Shown here: piece by piece, positions 8,319-17,936 of the stretch
Numbering within the stretch: position 1 is the first letter of the stretch
How the letters are laid out: the number at the start of each line of letters is the position of its first letter
Assembly: GCA_905196835.1 (NCBI GenBank)
Contig: CAJJWN010000042.1
Location: forward strand, 1 to 25,721
From: an uncultured Prevotella sp.
GTDB lineage: Bacteria; Bacteroidota; Bacteroidia; Bacteroidales; Bacteroidaceae
Direction: 5' to 3'
DNA: 25,721 bases
Translations under genes and position numbers: made by a program
The notes under the pieces: generated by a model
The model's database searches: none
The model's input: only the letters and a program-made list of their open reading frames with translations
Told to the model about the DNA's origin: nothing

Positions 8319-11300
8319 TTATTCATTTGTTTTTTTGTTGTCGTCCTTATTGTTTTCAGTCTCTTCTTCTTTCTTTTCAGTCTCTTTAACGTTTCTGTTC
8401 TTCTCTGCATATTCTGATGGAGACATGCCGAAGTGCCTCTTGAATACGGTGGAGAAGTGCGTCTGGTTGTTGAAACCGATGTTGTACGCCACTTGGGTTA
8501 TGTTGATTTGTCCTTCGCGGATGAGCCTTGCGGCCTGCTTCAGGCGCAGGTTGCGTATGAATTCGCCGGTGGATATGCCAGTGATTTCCTTCATCTTACG
8601 GTGCAGCTGGGCGCGGCTTATGCCGACGTCTTCGGTAAGTTCCTCGACGTTGAAGTCTGGATTGGAAATGTTTTTGTTGATGGATTTCATTATCCTTTCC
8701 ATCAATACGTCGTTATTTCCTTTCACTTTGATTTGCTCCACCTTGTCGTTCTGCGCTTGTGCGCCGGAGAACTTGCCTTTGAGTTGGCGCACGCGGTTGA
8801 CAAGGTTGTCGATGACAACACGCAGTTCTTTTATGTCGAAAGGCTTGGGCAGGTATGCGTCGGCGCCTTTCTTAAAGCCTTCCATGCGGTCGGCGGCGTC
8901 CGATTTCGACGTGAGCAATATCACGGGAATGTCTGATATGATGTCGTTCGTCTTGATGTTCTTCAACAAAGAGATGCCGTCCATTACGGGCATTACGATG
9001 TCGGAGATGACGAGGTCGTAATGCTTTGCCAGCAAAGCCTGCAACGCTTCTTTGCCGTTTGCGGCGCCGTCGAGCTTGTACCACTCGCTGAGTTCGCCCC
9101 TGATGTATTCCAATATTTCGGGGTCGTCGTCAACGACTAATATCTTGTAGCTCTTGCTCGCGTGGCTTTTTACCGTGGTGGAATGCGGCTTTTGGACGAC
9201 TTCCTCGTGCGTTACTATTTCTTCGGGCTTGAGGTGCTTGTTGCCGGTTGGCAGCGTGATGGTCATCAGCGCGCCGTTTTTGCCGTCGGTGCGGTTGGCC
9301 GCCTTGATTTTGCCTCCGTGCATCTGTATGAGCGTGCGGCAGAGGTTGAGGCCTATGCCGGTGCCGGCCGACTTCGTGCCGGTGCTGTTCTTGCCCTGAT
9401 AGAAGCGGTCGAACAGCTTTTCGGTGTTCTCGTCGCTGAAGCCTGAGCCGGTGTCGGCAACCTCTATTGTTACGGTGTTTTTGTCTTGTTTGAGCCTTAT
9501 GCTGATTTCGCCTCCGTCGGGAGTGAACTTGAACGAGTTTGACAACAGGTTCTGGATTACCTTGTCAAAGTTGGTACGGTCAACCCAGGCGCACACTTCT
9601 CCCGCGCTTTCCACGGTCAGCTTGATGCCGTGTTGGCGCGCGTTGCTTTGGAACATGGCCGTCACTCCGCCGACTTGTTCGGTCAGGTCGGTGTACTGGC
9701 AGTGCAAGTACATTTGGTTCTTGTCGATGCGCCTTTCGTCGAGTATCTGGTTGACGAGCAGCAACAGGCGTTGCGCGTTGCGGTCGATGGTGTCAATGTC
9801 GGCCAGACTTTCCTTGTCTGTGAGCCTCTGTTTCAGTTTGTTTAGCGGCCCTATGATTAGCGTAAGGGGCGAGCGTATGTCGTGTGTGGCGTTGATTAGG
9901 AAACGCATCTTCGCCTCTTCAAGTTCTTCGCGCTTGTTTTTCTCATATTGCCATAGGGCGTACGCCACGACGGTTATTATGACTAAGGTGTAGACAATCC
10001 ATGCCATTGTAGACGAATACCAGGGGTCTTTCACCGTAATGGTTATCTTCTTTGTCTCTTTGGAATACTTGCCGCTGCACTCGGCCCTGACGTAAATCTC
10101 GTATTTCCCGGGCTTCAGCTCGTTGAACTGTATGGCGTTGGAGCCGTCTCTTACGGTCTGCCACTCTTTGCCATCGTTTATTTTGTACTGGAATTTTATC
10201 TCTTCCGTGTGCTTGTAGTTGAGCAGCGAGAACTCCAGTTGCAGTGTGTTGCTGTTGTAGGGCACTTCAAACTTGTCCTTGAAGCAGAACGTAGGTTTCC
10301 CGTTCACTATGAAGTTGGTCAGGTAGACGCTGTCCATCTCGATGGTGCTGTTCTTCACAGCTTCGGGGTAGAACACGGTTATGCCGTCGTTCGTGCCGAA
10401 GGCCATGCGGTCGTCGGCCGAGTGTACGGCTGCGCCGAGCACGTATTCACGGTTAGAAAGGCCGTTGCCGCTGGCATGGCTGATGAACCCGCGCTTTTCC
10501 TTGTCGTACATGAGGATGCCGCGCGATGTGCTTAGCCAGATGTCGCCTGCGTCGTCTGTCACGATGCTGTATATAGACCTGTTGCGCAGCTTCTCTGTAC
10601 CGGGGAACAGGGTGAACCTGTTTCTCTTCCTGCTGTACAGGTACAGGCCGTTGTTAGTACCGATGAGCATGTCGCCGCCGCGTATCTCGCAGAACGAGAG
10701 GCACTGCATGTCGGGCAGTTTTTCGCCGCTTCCGAGCACGTTGAAGTTGCCGTTGCGCGTGTCCATGCACGACAATCCGTTCGAGCTGCCTATCCAAAGC
10801 AGGCCGCGGCTGTCGATGAAGAGTGCCTTTATCCAGTTGTTGCAGATGGTGCCGAGGCGTCTGCGGTCGGTCATGCTGAAAGCCGTCTGGCTGCCGGTGT
10901 GCGTGTCGTAGACGCACAGGCCCTTGCCGTAGTTGCATATGTATAGGCGGCCTTTGCCGTCGTCGGTCATGCAGTTGATGTCGTAGCCGTCGTATTTTGC
11001 TTTCAGCGTGTACGTTCCTTTGTAAGGGTCGTATGAGTACAGGGCGTTCTCCGTGCACAGCCAGAAGCCGCCGCTCTTGTCTTTGTATGTTGTGTTTGCG
11101 CCGTATGGCGAGTTGGGGTGGGCTACGATGTTGCCTTCGCCGTTGAAGATGTAGACACCGGCTTTCTGCACAACGGCCAGTATGTCGCCGCCGTTGCCGG
11201 CCGATATTGACGAAAGGCCGCTGCCGAGGAAGTATCGCTGCGAGGTGAAGTCCCACTTGCTGAAGGCGTCTTTCCCGTAGTTGAGCATGTATATGCCGCG

Positions 11301-12353
11301 CTTGTAGCAGCTTACCCAGATGTTCTTGTCCTTGTCTTCGAATATGTCGTTGATGTTGGATGTTGACAGGTCGAATGTCCTGTCCTTCGTTTCCACCTGC
11401 CGCAGTTTCTTGCTGCCGCGCGGGATGACCATCAGGCCTTTGCCCGATGTGCCTATGTAGATGTTGCCGTCGTGGTCGGCTATGGCTTTCCTTATCGTTG
11501 CGTTGCGGTTGAGCAGGCTCATGTCATAGTCGGCCATGGTTAGCCTTCCCGTTGAGTAGTCGTATCTCATTATGCCGTACAGGCACACTATGATGAAGCC
11601 TCCGTCGCCGGTGTCGATGAAGTTGACCGCCGGGCCGCATTCCGACCGGTATTCCTTTATTCCGCCGCGCTTGCCGCCCGCGCCGATTTTGGCTATAAGC
11701 TGCATGTGGGTGGCCAACCACAGGCAGCCCTGCCTGTCGATGAAGAGCTTGCTGGTGAACGTGTATTTGCTGTTCCAGTCAAGCCGTTTGTCGGTGGTGA
11801 TGTTTTCGGTGCCGGCCTTGATGCAGAACAGTCCGTAGCCGGCTGTGCCTATGATGATGTCGCCGTCGGCGTCTTCTACTATGTCTTGTACTCTCGGCTT
11901 TATCCCGGAGGGGAATGTATAGTGCCTGAAGCGGTTGTTCACGGCGTCGTAGGTCATCAGTCCCAGTTCGCTGCCTATCCACATGCGGCCTTGGCTGTCG
12001 GGCAGTATTTGGGTTATGTCGTTGCTTACAAGCGACGTGGTGTCCTTGTCGTTGAGATTGTCTTTGAGGTAGTTGGTGAAGCGGTAGCCGTCAAATTTGT
12101 TCAGGCCGTTCTCCGTTCCTATCCATATGTAGCCGTACTTGTCCTGGCTGATGCAGCTTATCAGGCTGCTGGTAAGCCTGTCGGCGGTGTACAGGCGGCC
12201 GCTGTCGGCCTTGGCCATGACGGCTGCGAGCACGCAGACTGCCGCGGCCATGAGCGCGCCTTTCACCCTGCCGGCATTCAATGATGGTGAAAACCGTAAC
12301 TTTTTTGCCGCTTTATCTTTCAAATAGTCAATCTTGATGCTGTGCAGTGTCAT
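8319..12353 (-). CDS. Hybrid two-component system regulator (HTCS), XynR-like
   Basis: This 1344-residue one-protein signalling system senses sugars in the periplasm and activates transcription in the cytoplasm. In order it has an N-terminal export/anchor segment (about 33-50), about 14 propeller-type repeats (ISQDKYGYIWIGTENGLNKF and similar) to about residue 680, a Y_Y_Y domain (about 690-775), and a transmembrane helix (about 783-801). Then come HisKA with phospho-acceptor H824 (NATHDIRSPLT), HATPase (N-box QNLLSNSFKF; DTGSGF; GTGIGLNL), REC from about 1070 with D1118 (SDIVMP), and an AraC-type DNA-binding domain at about 1228-1325. All catalytic residues are present. GH67 begins 4 bp downstream, so sensor and enzymes are co-transcribed, giving positive autoregulation if it activates its own promoter. 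By position it matches XynR of the P. bryantii xyn cluster; the ligand is probably a xylo-oligosaccharide (inference). The N-terminal 34 residues are unusually long for a signal, and Met35 (12251) is an alternative start. Confidence 0.95.
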   Translation of the reverse strand: MTLHSIKIDYLKDKAAKKLRFSPSLNAGRVKGALMAAAVCVLAAVMAKADSGRLYTADRLTSSLISCISQDKYGYIWIGTENGLNKFDGYRFTNYLKDNLNDKDTTSLVSNDITQILPDSQGRMWIGSELGLMTYDAVNNRFRHYTFPSGIKPRVQDIVEDADGDIIIGTAGYGLFCIKAGTENITTDKRLDWNSKYTFTSKLFIDRQGCLWLATHMQLIAKIGAGGKRGGIKEYRSECGPAVNFIDTGDGGFIIVCLYGIMRYDYSTGRLTMADYDMSLLNRNATIRKAIADHDGNIYIGTSGKGLMVIPRGSKKLRQVETKDRTFDLSTSNINDIFEDKDKNIWVSCYKRGIYMLNYGKDAFSKWDFTSQRYFLGSGLSSISAGNGGDILAVVQKAGVYIFNGEGNIVAHPNSPYGANTTYKDKSGGFWLCTENALYSYDPYKGTYTLKAKYDGYDINCMTDDGKGRLYICNYGKGLCVYDTHTGSQTAFSMTDRRRLGTICNNWIKALFIDSRGLLWIGSSNGLSCMDTRNGNFNVLGSGEKLPDMQCLSFCEIRGGDMLIGTNNGLYLYSRKRNRFTLFPGTEKLRNRSIYSIVTDDAGDIWLSTSRGILMYDKEKRGFISHASGNGLSNREYVLGAAVHSADDRMAFGTNDGITVFYPEAVKNSTIEMDSVYLTNFIVNGKPTFCFKDKFEVPYNSNTLQLEFSLLNYKHTEEIKFQYKINDGKEWQTVRDGSNAIQFNELKPGKYEIYVRAECSGKYSKETKKITITVKDPWYSSTMAWIVYTLVIITVVAYALWQYEKNKREELEEAKMRFLINATHDIRSPLTLIIGPLNKLKQRLTDKESLADIDTIDRNAQRLLLLVNQILDERRIDKNQMYLHCQYTDLTEQVGGVTAMFQSNARQHGIKLTVESAGEVCAWVDRTNFDKVIQNLLSNSFKFTPDGGEISIRLKQDKNTVTIEVADTGSGFSDENTEKLFDRFYQGKNSTGTKSAGTGIGLNLCRTLIQMHGGKIKAANRTDGKNGALMTITLPTGNKHLKPEEIVTHEEVVQKPHSTTVKSHASKSYKILVVDDDPEILEYIRGELSEWYKLDGAANGKEALQALLAKHYDLVISDIVMPVMDGISLLKNIKTNDIISDIPVILLTSKSDAADRMEGFKKGADAYLPKPFDIKELRVVIDNLVNRVRQLKGKFSGAQAQNDKVEQIKVKGNNDVLMERIMKSINKNISNPDFNVEELTEDVGISRAQLHRKMKEITGISTGEFIRNLRLKQAARLIREGQINITQVAYNIGFNNQTHFSTVFKRHFGMSPSEYAEKNRNVKETEKKEEETENNKDDNKKTNE

Positions 12354-12391
12354 GTATGTAAATGTTCCCGTAGTATTTCCTTATAAATCAA

Positions 12392-12474
12392 AACATGGTC
12401 TTTTGGCTTGCAAAAGACCGTGTCTTGTGTTGTAAAAGGCGGCCTTTTGCGGTGTCAAAAGCCGCATGTGGCCT
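12392..12474. repeat. Modular palindromic repeat cluster D
   Basis: Units include ggtctttt-ggcttgc-aaaagacc (8-bp arms), gtaaaaggcggccttttgc, and gcggccttttg facing caaaagccgc with one bulge. The cluster lies between the GH115 stop (12595) and the regulator start (12353). It could separate GH115 transcription from that of the regulator. No TAnnTTTG promoter box is visible in the 241-bp gap on the minus strand. Confidence 0.75.
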
Positions 12475-12594
12475 TGTAAGTGGCTGCGGACGGCTTGGCG
12501 TATGTGTGCCGTCCGCAGCCTGTTCGCATGTGCGAAAATAGGCATTTCATGCGAAACTGCAAAATGAGTGTAGGTAGAAATTTTTACAAAAGGG

Positions 12595-15144
12595 TCATTT
12601 CCGCTCTTTTTCCGATGCGTCCATGAAGAGGTATGAGGGCTTGTAGCCGCCCATGTCAACAACTATTTTCTCGAACACTATGCCGGGGTCGTTGGGCGTG
12701 ATTACCAGCTCGTGCGTGCCGTCAGGTTTGCCGCCGAGAGGCAGTGTCACGACGCTCTCCCCCACGCGGGGCGGCACCGGGGGGTAGTATATCGTGTAGG
12801 TGTTGTTGCCGTTCTCGTTGAGGTCCTTGTTGAAGTTGACCGTCTGCGGCTCGCCGCCGTCCAACGACACGTTGTAAGTAAGTCCGCCCTTGTTGAGGAA
12901 GTCGAGCGTTGACTTCACGATGACATGTACCTTTACTTCTTTTACCTTGCCAGCAACTTCCGCCGGTGCGGTGAAGCGGTATGCCAGTGACGCTCCGCCT
13001 ACGGGCTTCGTGTAAGGTTGCAGTGACACTCCGCTAAGCGTGCGCCCCATGTAAGGCATCACCGTCCACGCCGCTTCGGGTGCGTCGGCCTTGTTGAAGT
13101 AGTGCTCGGCCTCCATCGCCACGTAGCCGTCCGCGCCTTTGTGTACGAATCCGCCCTGCGCGTTGCCGTCTACGCGGAACACCTCGGGCATCATGTCACG
13201 CTCGAAGTTGTCGTTCCAGTCGGAGTAACCGATGTGCTTCTGTATCATCATGCCGTTCCATTTGCCTCCGGCAATGTCGTGGTTGTACTCGGCGCAGAGC
13301 ACGGAGTCGCGCCTGAATGCCTCGGCCACGCGGTCGGCCCAGAGGTTTGCCGCCGGGTCGCCAAGCTGGTACAGGTGGTTGTTCATTGCCTGGGCGTAGT
13401 ACATCTGGTACAGGTTCGACATGGCCTGGACGGGGAACAGTATGAGCTCGCGGTACGTGTCGCGGTACGCTTCGGGCAGGGTGATGTACTGGCGCAGGGC
13501 TTCCGCCTCGAGGCGCATGTACTCGTCGGCCACCTGGCGCCATTCGCCCGTCTCAAGGTTGTACGTGTTCTTGTCAAGCAGTTCAGCCGTAACGCGGCCG
13601 TTGTATTTAAGGTAAAGGTTGAGTATGCGCGCCGCCTCGTCCGCCTGCGCGTCGCCGAACTGCTGGCGGCAGAAGTCGGTTACGTGCGTCATTACTGTCT
13701 GTGCGGAGTATTTTTTCGGGCTCCAGGCCATGTCCATGAACAGGGTTATGGCGTATTCCATGGGCTTCAGGTCGCCTACGTTGAGTATCCAGAGGCGGTC
13801 GATGCCGTAGTCGTAGGCCAGTGTAAGCTGCTCGCACATGTTCTGCGGCGGCGTGTTGCACAGCCACTTCGAGTTGCGCGGCCCGCCAACGTAGTCAACG
13901 TGGTAGTACAGTCCCCATCCGCCTTTGCGCTTGCGCTCCTCGGCGTTGGGCACGCGGCGTACGTTTCCCCAGTTGTCGTCGCACAGGAGCAGGGTAACGT
14001 CGTCGGGCACTTGCAGGCCGTTCTCGTAATATCCAAGCACTTCCTTGTACAAGGCCCATACCTGCGGACGCTCCTTGGCCGGGCGGCCGGTCACGTCGCT
14101 GATTATCTTGCGCTGGTTGTCGATTATTTTCTGCATCAGTTTCATCATGCGCTGGTACTGCGGCACGAACTCGTGGTCCTTGCCTTCCTCGCCTCCCATG
14201 GGTGCGTCGCCGTCGCCGCGCATACCTATCGTGATGACGTCCTCGTTGTCCTTGGCGCGCTCAATGCCCTCGCGGAAGAAGCGGTCGATTACTTCCTGGT
14301 TCTTGGCATAGTCCCATGCGCCGTACTTGTCGCGGTTGCGCGCCCATTCCTGGTGGTTGCGCGCCATGGGCTCGTGGTGCGACGTGCCCATCATCACGCC
14401 CATCTCGTCGGCTGTCTTGCTGTTCAGAGGGTCGTCGGCGTAGAACGCCCAGCCCCACATTGCCGGCCACATGAAGTTGCCTTTCAGGCGGAGTATCAGT
14501 TCGAAAACTTTTGCGTAGAAGTCGTGTCCGCCGTAATCGGTGCCGAAAGTGTTTTTCACCCATGTGGTAAGGCACGGCGCCTCGTCGTTCAGGAAGATGC
14601 CGCGGTAGCGCACGGCAGGCTCCCCGTCGGTGTACACACCTTTATTAATATATACGCGCGCGTGGCGTTCTATGGGCGTGTCGGCCCAGTAGTACCACGG
14701 CGACACGCCGATTTGGCGCGACAGCTCGTATATTCCGTAGATTGTTCCGCGCCTGTCGCTTCCGGCTATGACAACCTTGTCGCCCGTGGTTGTGATGATG
14801 TATTTCTCGAGTTTGCCTTTAAGTTCGGACTTGTCAATCACTTTTTGCTTCACCAGCCGGTCTATTTCGGCCGAATGACCGATAGTGCCTACTATTATCT
14901 TTGCGTCGGCCTGGCCGGTGGTTGACACTTCCGCGCCGCATACTTTGTTGATGTCTGTGGCGAGATTTCGCGCCGCAATCGACACTCCCTTGCAGTCGTT
15001 CGCGTCCACGTAGATGGCTATTTTGCCCTTGTCGTTGAGCAACACGTCTCCTGACTTGAAACTGACAAAACGCTCAGCCGCGTTAGAAAATGTTGCAGCG
15101 AGCGACAAAAGGAACAATGAGAAAATAATTTTAATGTGTTTCAT
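12595..15144 (-). CDS. GH115 xylan alpha-1,2-glucuronidase
   Basis: This 849-residue exported enzyme cleaves (4-O-methyl)glucuronic acid from internal as well as terminal xylose residues of glucuronoxylan, which complements the terminal-only GH67 encoded nearby. The N-terminus is a signal peptide (MKHIKIIFSLFLLSLAATFS, cleavage near SNA). An alpha/beta domain with IVGTIGHSAEIDRLV and VIAGSDRRGTIYGIYELSRQ is followed by the GH115 hallmark EPAVRYRGIFLNDEAPCLTTW (residues about 177-197). MWPAMWGWAF, GTSHHEPMARNHQEW, the GMRGDGDAPMGG loop and the C-terminal beta-sandwich (WTVMPYMGRTLSGVSLQP) also fit the family. The length is normal. The gene is transcribed away from the symporter-GH10-GH43 operon and heads the minus-strand arm of the locus. 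Confidence 0.95.
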   Translation of the reverse strand: MKHIKIIFSLFLLSLAATFSNAAERFVSFKSGDVLLNDKGKIAIYVDANDCKGVSIAARNLATDINKVCGAEVSTTGQADAKIIVGTIGHSAEIDRLVKQKVIDKSELKGKLEKYIITTTGDKVVIAGSDRRGTIYGIYELSRQIGVSPWYYWADTPIERHARVYINKGVYTDGEPAVRYRGIFLNDEAPCLTTWVKNTFGTDYGGHDFYAKVFELILRLKGNFMWPAMWGWAFYADDPLNSKTADEMGVMMGTSHHEPMARNHQEWARNRDKYGAWDYAKNQEVIDRFFREGIERAKDNEDVITIGMRGDGDAPMGGEEGKDHEFVPQYQRMMKLMQKIIDNQRKIISDVTGRPAKERPQVWALYKEVLGYYENGLQVPDDVTLLLCDDNWGNVRRVPNAEERKRKGGWGLYYHVDYVGGPRNSKWLCNTPPQNMCEQLTLAYDYGIDRLWILNVGDLKPMEYAITLFMDMAWSPKKYSAQTVMTHVTDFCRQQFGDAQADEAARILNLYLKYNGRVTAELLDKNTYNLETGEWRQVADEYMRLEAEALRQYITLPEAYRDTYRELILFPVQAMSNLYQMYYAQAMNNHLYQLGDPAANLWADRVAEAFRRDSVLCAEYNHDIAGGKWNGMMIQKHIGYSDWNDNFERDMMPEVFRVDGNAQGGFVHKGADGYVAMEAEHYFNKADAPEAAWTVMPYMGRTLSGVSLQPYTKPVGGASLAYRFTAPAEVAGKVKEVKVHVIVKSTLDFLNKGGLTYNVSLDGGEPQTVNFNKDLNENGNNTYTIYYPPVPPRVGESVVTLPLGGKPDGTHELVITPNDPGIVFEKIVVDMGGYKPSYLFMDASEKERK

Positions 15145-15161
15145 GTGGGTTGATTTTTTTG

Positions 15162-15169
15162 CAAAAATA
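15162..15169 (-). promoter_or_regulatory. Possible -7 element for the GH115 arm
   Basis: The minus strand reads TATTTTTG (15169-15162), matching TAnnTTTG, within a very AT-rich stretch. The 5' untranslated region would be only about 10 nt long, and no good -33 box is seen, so the assignment is tentative. Confidence 0.35.
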
Positions 15170-15242
15170 AGTATATATATCTATATTTAACGAGTATTTG
15201 ACTTGAAATAAAGCGAAATGAGACAAATTGAAACGTAATAGC

Positions 15243-15284
15243 TACAAAAATAGTTGTATGTTACCAAGTAATAATGTACTTTTG
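15243..15284 (+). promoter_or_regulatory. Promoter of the symporter-GH10-GH43 operon with candidate operator
   Basis: TACTTTTG at 15277-15284 fits the -7 consensus, and ttgt at 15254-15257 lies about 20 bp upstream as a weak -33. The weak -33 overlaps a short inverted repeat, tacaa-aaatag-ttgta (15243-15258), followed by ttac-caa-gtaa (15261-15271). A poor -33 box next to dyad sequences fits an activator-dependent promoter, and the hybrid regulator encoded next door is the obvious candidate. Transcription would start near 15291, leaving a leader of about 78 nt. Confidence 0.5.
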
Positions 15285-15368
15285 CACCGTAAGGCGCAGG
15301 CTTGTACCGCGGCTTTGCGTAATCATGGAAACGGCGTTTGCAAGATTAATCTTATTTTTTGACTTGAT

Positions 15369-16793
15369 ATGAAAAACGAAATGAAAACACAGCCCGCAGG
15401 CCATGAGGCCAAGGGGTTTTACAAGCTGTCATGGATTCAGAGGATAGGTTTCGGGTCAGGAGACTTGGCCCAGAACCTGATTTACCAGACCATATCCATG
15501 TACTTGTTGCTGTTCTACACCAACGTCTACGGCCTTAATCCGACATCGGCGGCGTTCATGTTCCTGCTTGTCCGTATCGTGGATGTTATCTGGGACCCCA
15601 TCGTCGGTACGTTCGTAGACAAGCATAATCCCAAGCTTGGCAAGTACAGGGCTTACCTCGTGCTGGCCGGAATACCGTTGAGCGGTTTCGCGATACTGTG
15701 CTTCTGGAACGGATTTTCTGGCTCGCTGGCGTATGCTTACTTCACATACGTTGGCATGTCGATGCTCTATACATTAATTAATGTGCCTTACGGAGCCTTG
15801 AACGCATCGCTTACGCGCGATACGAACGAAATCACCGTGCTCACGTCAGTCCGCATGTTTATGGCTAACGCAGGCGGTCTTGCCGTGGCATACGGTATTC
15901 CTATGATAGTGGCTGCATTGTCTCCCGACGGCAAGATGAACTCAAAGGACTCGGGCGACGCCTGGTTTGCCACCATGGCTATTTATGCCGTAATTGGTCT
16001 TGTGCTGCTTATTTTCTGTTTCTCGCAGACCAAGGAGCGTGTAGTAATGGACAAGTCGGAGACCGCCAACGTGAAAGTCAGCGACCTTTGGGTGGAGTTC
16101 CGCCGCAACAGGCCTCTCCGTATTCTCGCCTTCTTCTTCATTACGGCTTTCGCGATGATGTCGGTAGGTAATGCCGCCGGCTCTTATTACATGATTTACA
16201 ATGTACATGCCGACGCCGGGCAGGTGGCTAACTTCATGGCGTTAGGCTCTATCCCCGCGTTCATTTTCATGCCGATGGTGCCTGCAATCAAGCGCAAGGT
16301 GGGCAAGCGCGGTATGTTCAACATCTTCCTTTCTGTGGCAATCGTGGGCATGGCTTTGCTCTATGTAATATCGGTTGTGCCGGCTTTGCGTTCGCAGATG
16401 TGGCTCGTTTACGTGGCGCAGTTTGTCAAGTCTACCGGTGTCATTGTTGCTACCGGCTACATGTGGGCGCTCGTTCCCGAGGTTATCTCATACGGAGAAT
16501 ATACTCACGGAAAGCGTATCTCCGGCATAGTTAACGCCCTTACCGGTATATTCTACAAGGCCGGTATGGCTCTTGGCGGCGTTGTTCCGGGGCTGGTGCT
16601 GGCGTTTGTCGGCTTCGACCAGACCAATACGGTGTCCCAGTCGCCTATGGCCGAGCAGGGAATACTCTGGCTCGTGGCCGTAATCCCGGCGTTGCTGCTC
16701 GCCCTCGCCATGTTCATTATCTCAAAATATGAACTTAGCGACGAGGTGATTGACGAGATAAACATGGAAATAGAAAAACGTTCTAAAAACTGA
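15369..16793 (+). CDS. GPH-family sugar:cation symporter for xylo-oligosaccharides
   Basis: This 474-residue inner-membrane protein of the glycoside-pentoside-hexuronide:cation symporter family (major facilitator fold) has about 12 predicted hydrophobic segments. Typical family features are the start SWIQRIGFGSGDLAQNLIYQ, the DPIVGTFVDKHNPKLGKYRAYL loop (residues about 76-97), and INVPYGALNASLTRDTNE in the region after helix 4. The second half carries KSTGVIVATGYMWALVPEVISYGEYTHGKR. Xylan and xyloside transporters such as XynP/XylP belong here, and the symporter called XynD in P. bryantii is, as I recall, the first gene of an equivalent operon. GH10 follows after 8 bp, so the import substrate is probably xylobiose or a longer xylo-oligosaccharide; co-transport ion unknown. 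Confidence 0.92.
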   Translation: MKNEMKTQPAGHEAKGFYKLSWIQRIGFGSGDLAQNLIYQTISMYLLLFYTNVYGLNPTSAAFMFLLVRIVDVIWDPIVGTFVDKHNPKLGKYRAYLVLAGIPLSGFAILCFWNGFSGSLAYAYFTYVGMSMLYTLINVPYGALNASLTRDTNEITVLTSVRMFMANAGGLAVAYGIPMIVAALSPDGKMNSKDSGDAWFATMAIYAVIGLVLLIFCFSQTKERVVMDKSETANVKVSDLWVEFRRNRPLRILAFFFITAFAMMSVGNAAGSYYMIYNVHADAGQVANFMALGSIPAFIFMPMVPAIKRKVGKRGMFNIFLSVAIVGMALLYVISVVPALRSQMWLVYVAQFVKSTGVIVATGYMWALVPEVISYGEYTHGKRISGIVNALTGIFYKAGMALGGVVPGLVLAFVGFDQTNTVSQSPMAEQGILWLVAVIPALLLALAMFIISKYELSDEVIDEINMEIEKRSKN

Positions 16794-16801
16794 CAACACA
16801 C

Positions 16802-17917
16802 ATGAATAAGAGCTTTTTGCTGGCTACGGTATGCGCGGCTGCTTGCCTCGTGCCGTCAGAAGTTAGTGCGGCTGACACATTGAAGGATGTGCTTGGCAAG
16901 TATTTCACGGTAGGCGCGGCGGTGAATGTAGACGCCGTATGGGGCAGGAATGCCGCCGAAGCCAAGATAGTAGGTGGTAACTTTAACTCCATTGTGGCCG
17001 AAAACTGCATGAAGGGAGAGGAAATCCATCCCGAGGAAGACACTTATTTCTGGGACGATGCAGACCGCACGGTCAAGTTTGCCGAGGACAACGGCCTTGA
17101 AATGATAGGCCACTGCCTCGTATGGCATTCGCAACCGCCCAAGTGGATGTTCACCGACGAGAAAGGCGACACCGTTTCGCGGCAAGTCCTCATAGACCGA
17201 ATGCGCAACCATATCACCACCGTCATGACCCGTTACAAGGGGCGTATCAAAGGATGGGACGTGGTTAACGAGGCTGTCAATGATGACGGTACGATGCGCC
17301 AGTCGCCTTATTATAAGATAATAGGGCCTGACTATATCGAGCTGGCATTCAAATTCGCGCACGCCGCCGACCCCAATGCGGAGCTTTACATCAACGACTA
17401 TTCCATGGCAAAACCTGGCAAGCGTTCCACCATCTGCAAGATAGTAAGGGACTTGAAGGCTAAAGGTTGCCGTGTGGATGCAATCGGAATGCAGTCGCAC
17501 AACGGCTACAATTACCCAGACTTGAAGGAATATGAGGCTTCAATCGACTCTTTCGCAGCCTGCGGAGTGAAAGTAATGATGACGGAGCTTGACATGAACA
17601 TGCTGCCTACACCTGAAAAGTTTAGCGGCGCGGAGATAAGCCAGAACTTTGAGTATCAGGAAAAATACAATCCTTACAAGAACGGATTAACGCCCGAAGC
17701 CGAGCAACTTTTCGAGCAGCGTTATCTTGAACTGTTCAAGATTTATTACAGGCACCGCCACCAGATTTCGCGCATCACGCTTTGGGGCGTTACCGATACA
17801 ACCTCTTGGCTTAACGACTTCCCTGTCAGGGGACGCACTAATTATCCTCTCCTGTTTGACCGAAACAACAAGGTAAAGCCCGTAGTAGCCAAGATTATAG
17901 ACTTGTTCAAGCAGTAA
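16802..17917 (+). CDS. xynA: GH10 endo-beta-1,4-xylanase
   Basis: This 371-residue exported xylanase cuts internal beta-1,4 bonds of xylan with retention of configuration. The signal peptide covers residues 1-23 (cleavage VSA/AD). The rest is a single GH10 barrel with no carbohydrate-binding module. Landmarks are NFNSIVAENCMKGEEIHPEE, GHCLVWHSQPPKWM, acid/base E157 in WDVVNEAV, ELYINDYSM, AIGMQSHNGYN and nucleophile E262 in MMTELDM. ITLWGVTDTTSWL and NYPLLFD close the barrel. A small single-domain enzyme without anchor or binding module suits trimming of short fragments in the periplasm rather than attack on insoluble xylan (inference). It is the middle gene of a three-gene operon. A 10-bp hairpin follows it before the GH43 gene. 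Confidence 0.96.
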   Translation: MNKSFLLATVCAAACLVPSEVSAADTLKDVLGKYFTVGAAVNVDAVWGRNAAEAKIVGGNFNSIVAENCMKGEEIHPEEDTYFWDDADRTVKFAEDNGLEMIGHCLVWHSQPPKWMFTDEKGDTVSRQVLIDRMRNHITTVMTRYKGRIKGWDVVNEAVNDDGTMRQSPYYKIIGPDYIELAFKFAHAADPNAELYINDYSMAKPGKRSTICKIVRDLKAKGCRVDAIGMQSHNGYNYPDLKEYEASIDSFAACGVKVMMTELDMNMLPTPEKFSGAEISQNFEYQEKYNPYKNGLTPEAEQLFEQRYLELFKIYYRHRHQISRITLWGVTDTTSWLNDFPVRGRTNYPLLFDRNNKVKPVVAKIIDLFKQ

Positions 17918-17936
17918 ACGCAATCTTCAACAATAC

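Noticed and set aside
13102..14925. 607-codon open frame on the plus strand
   Set aside because: It is antisense to the well-supported GH115 gene, has a Val/His/Arg-rich composition typical of the complement of a GC-biased gene, and matches no family I know.
15340..15360. Palindrome aagattaatctt followed by a T-run in the symporter leader, as an attenuator
   Set aside because: The stem has only 5 A/T-rich pairs with a 2-nt loop, too weak to terminate.
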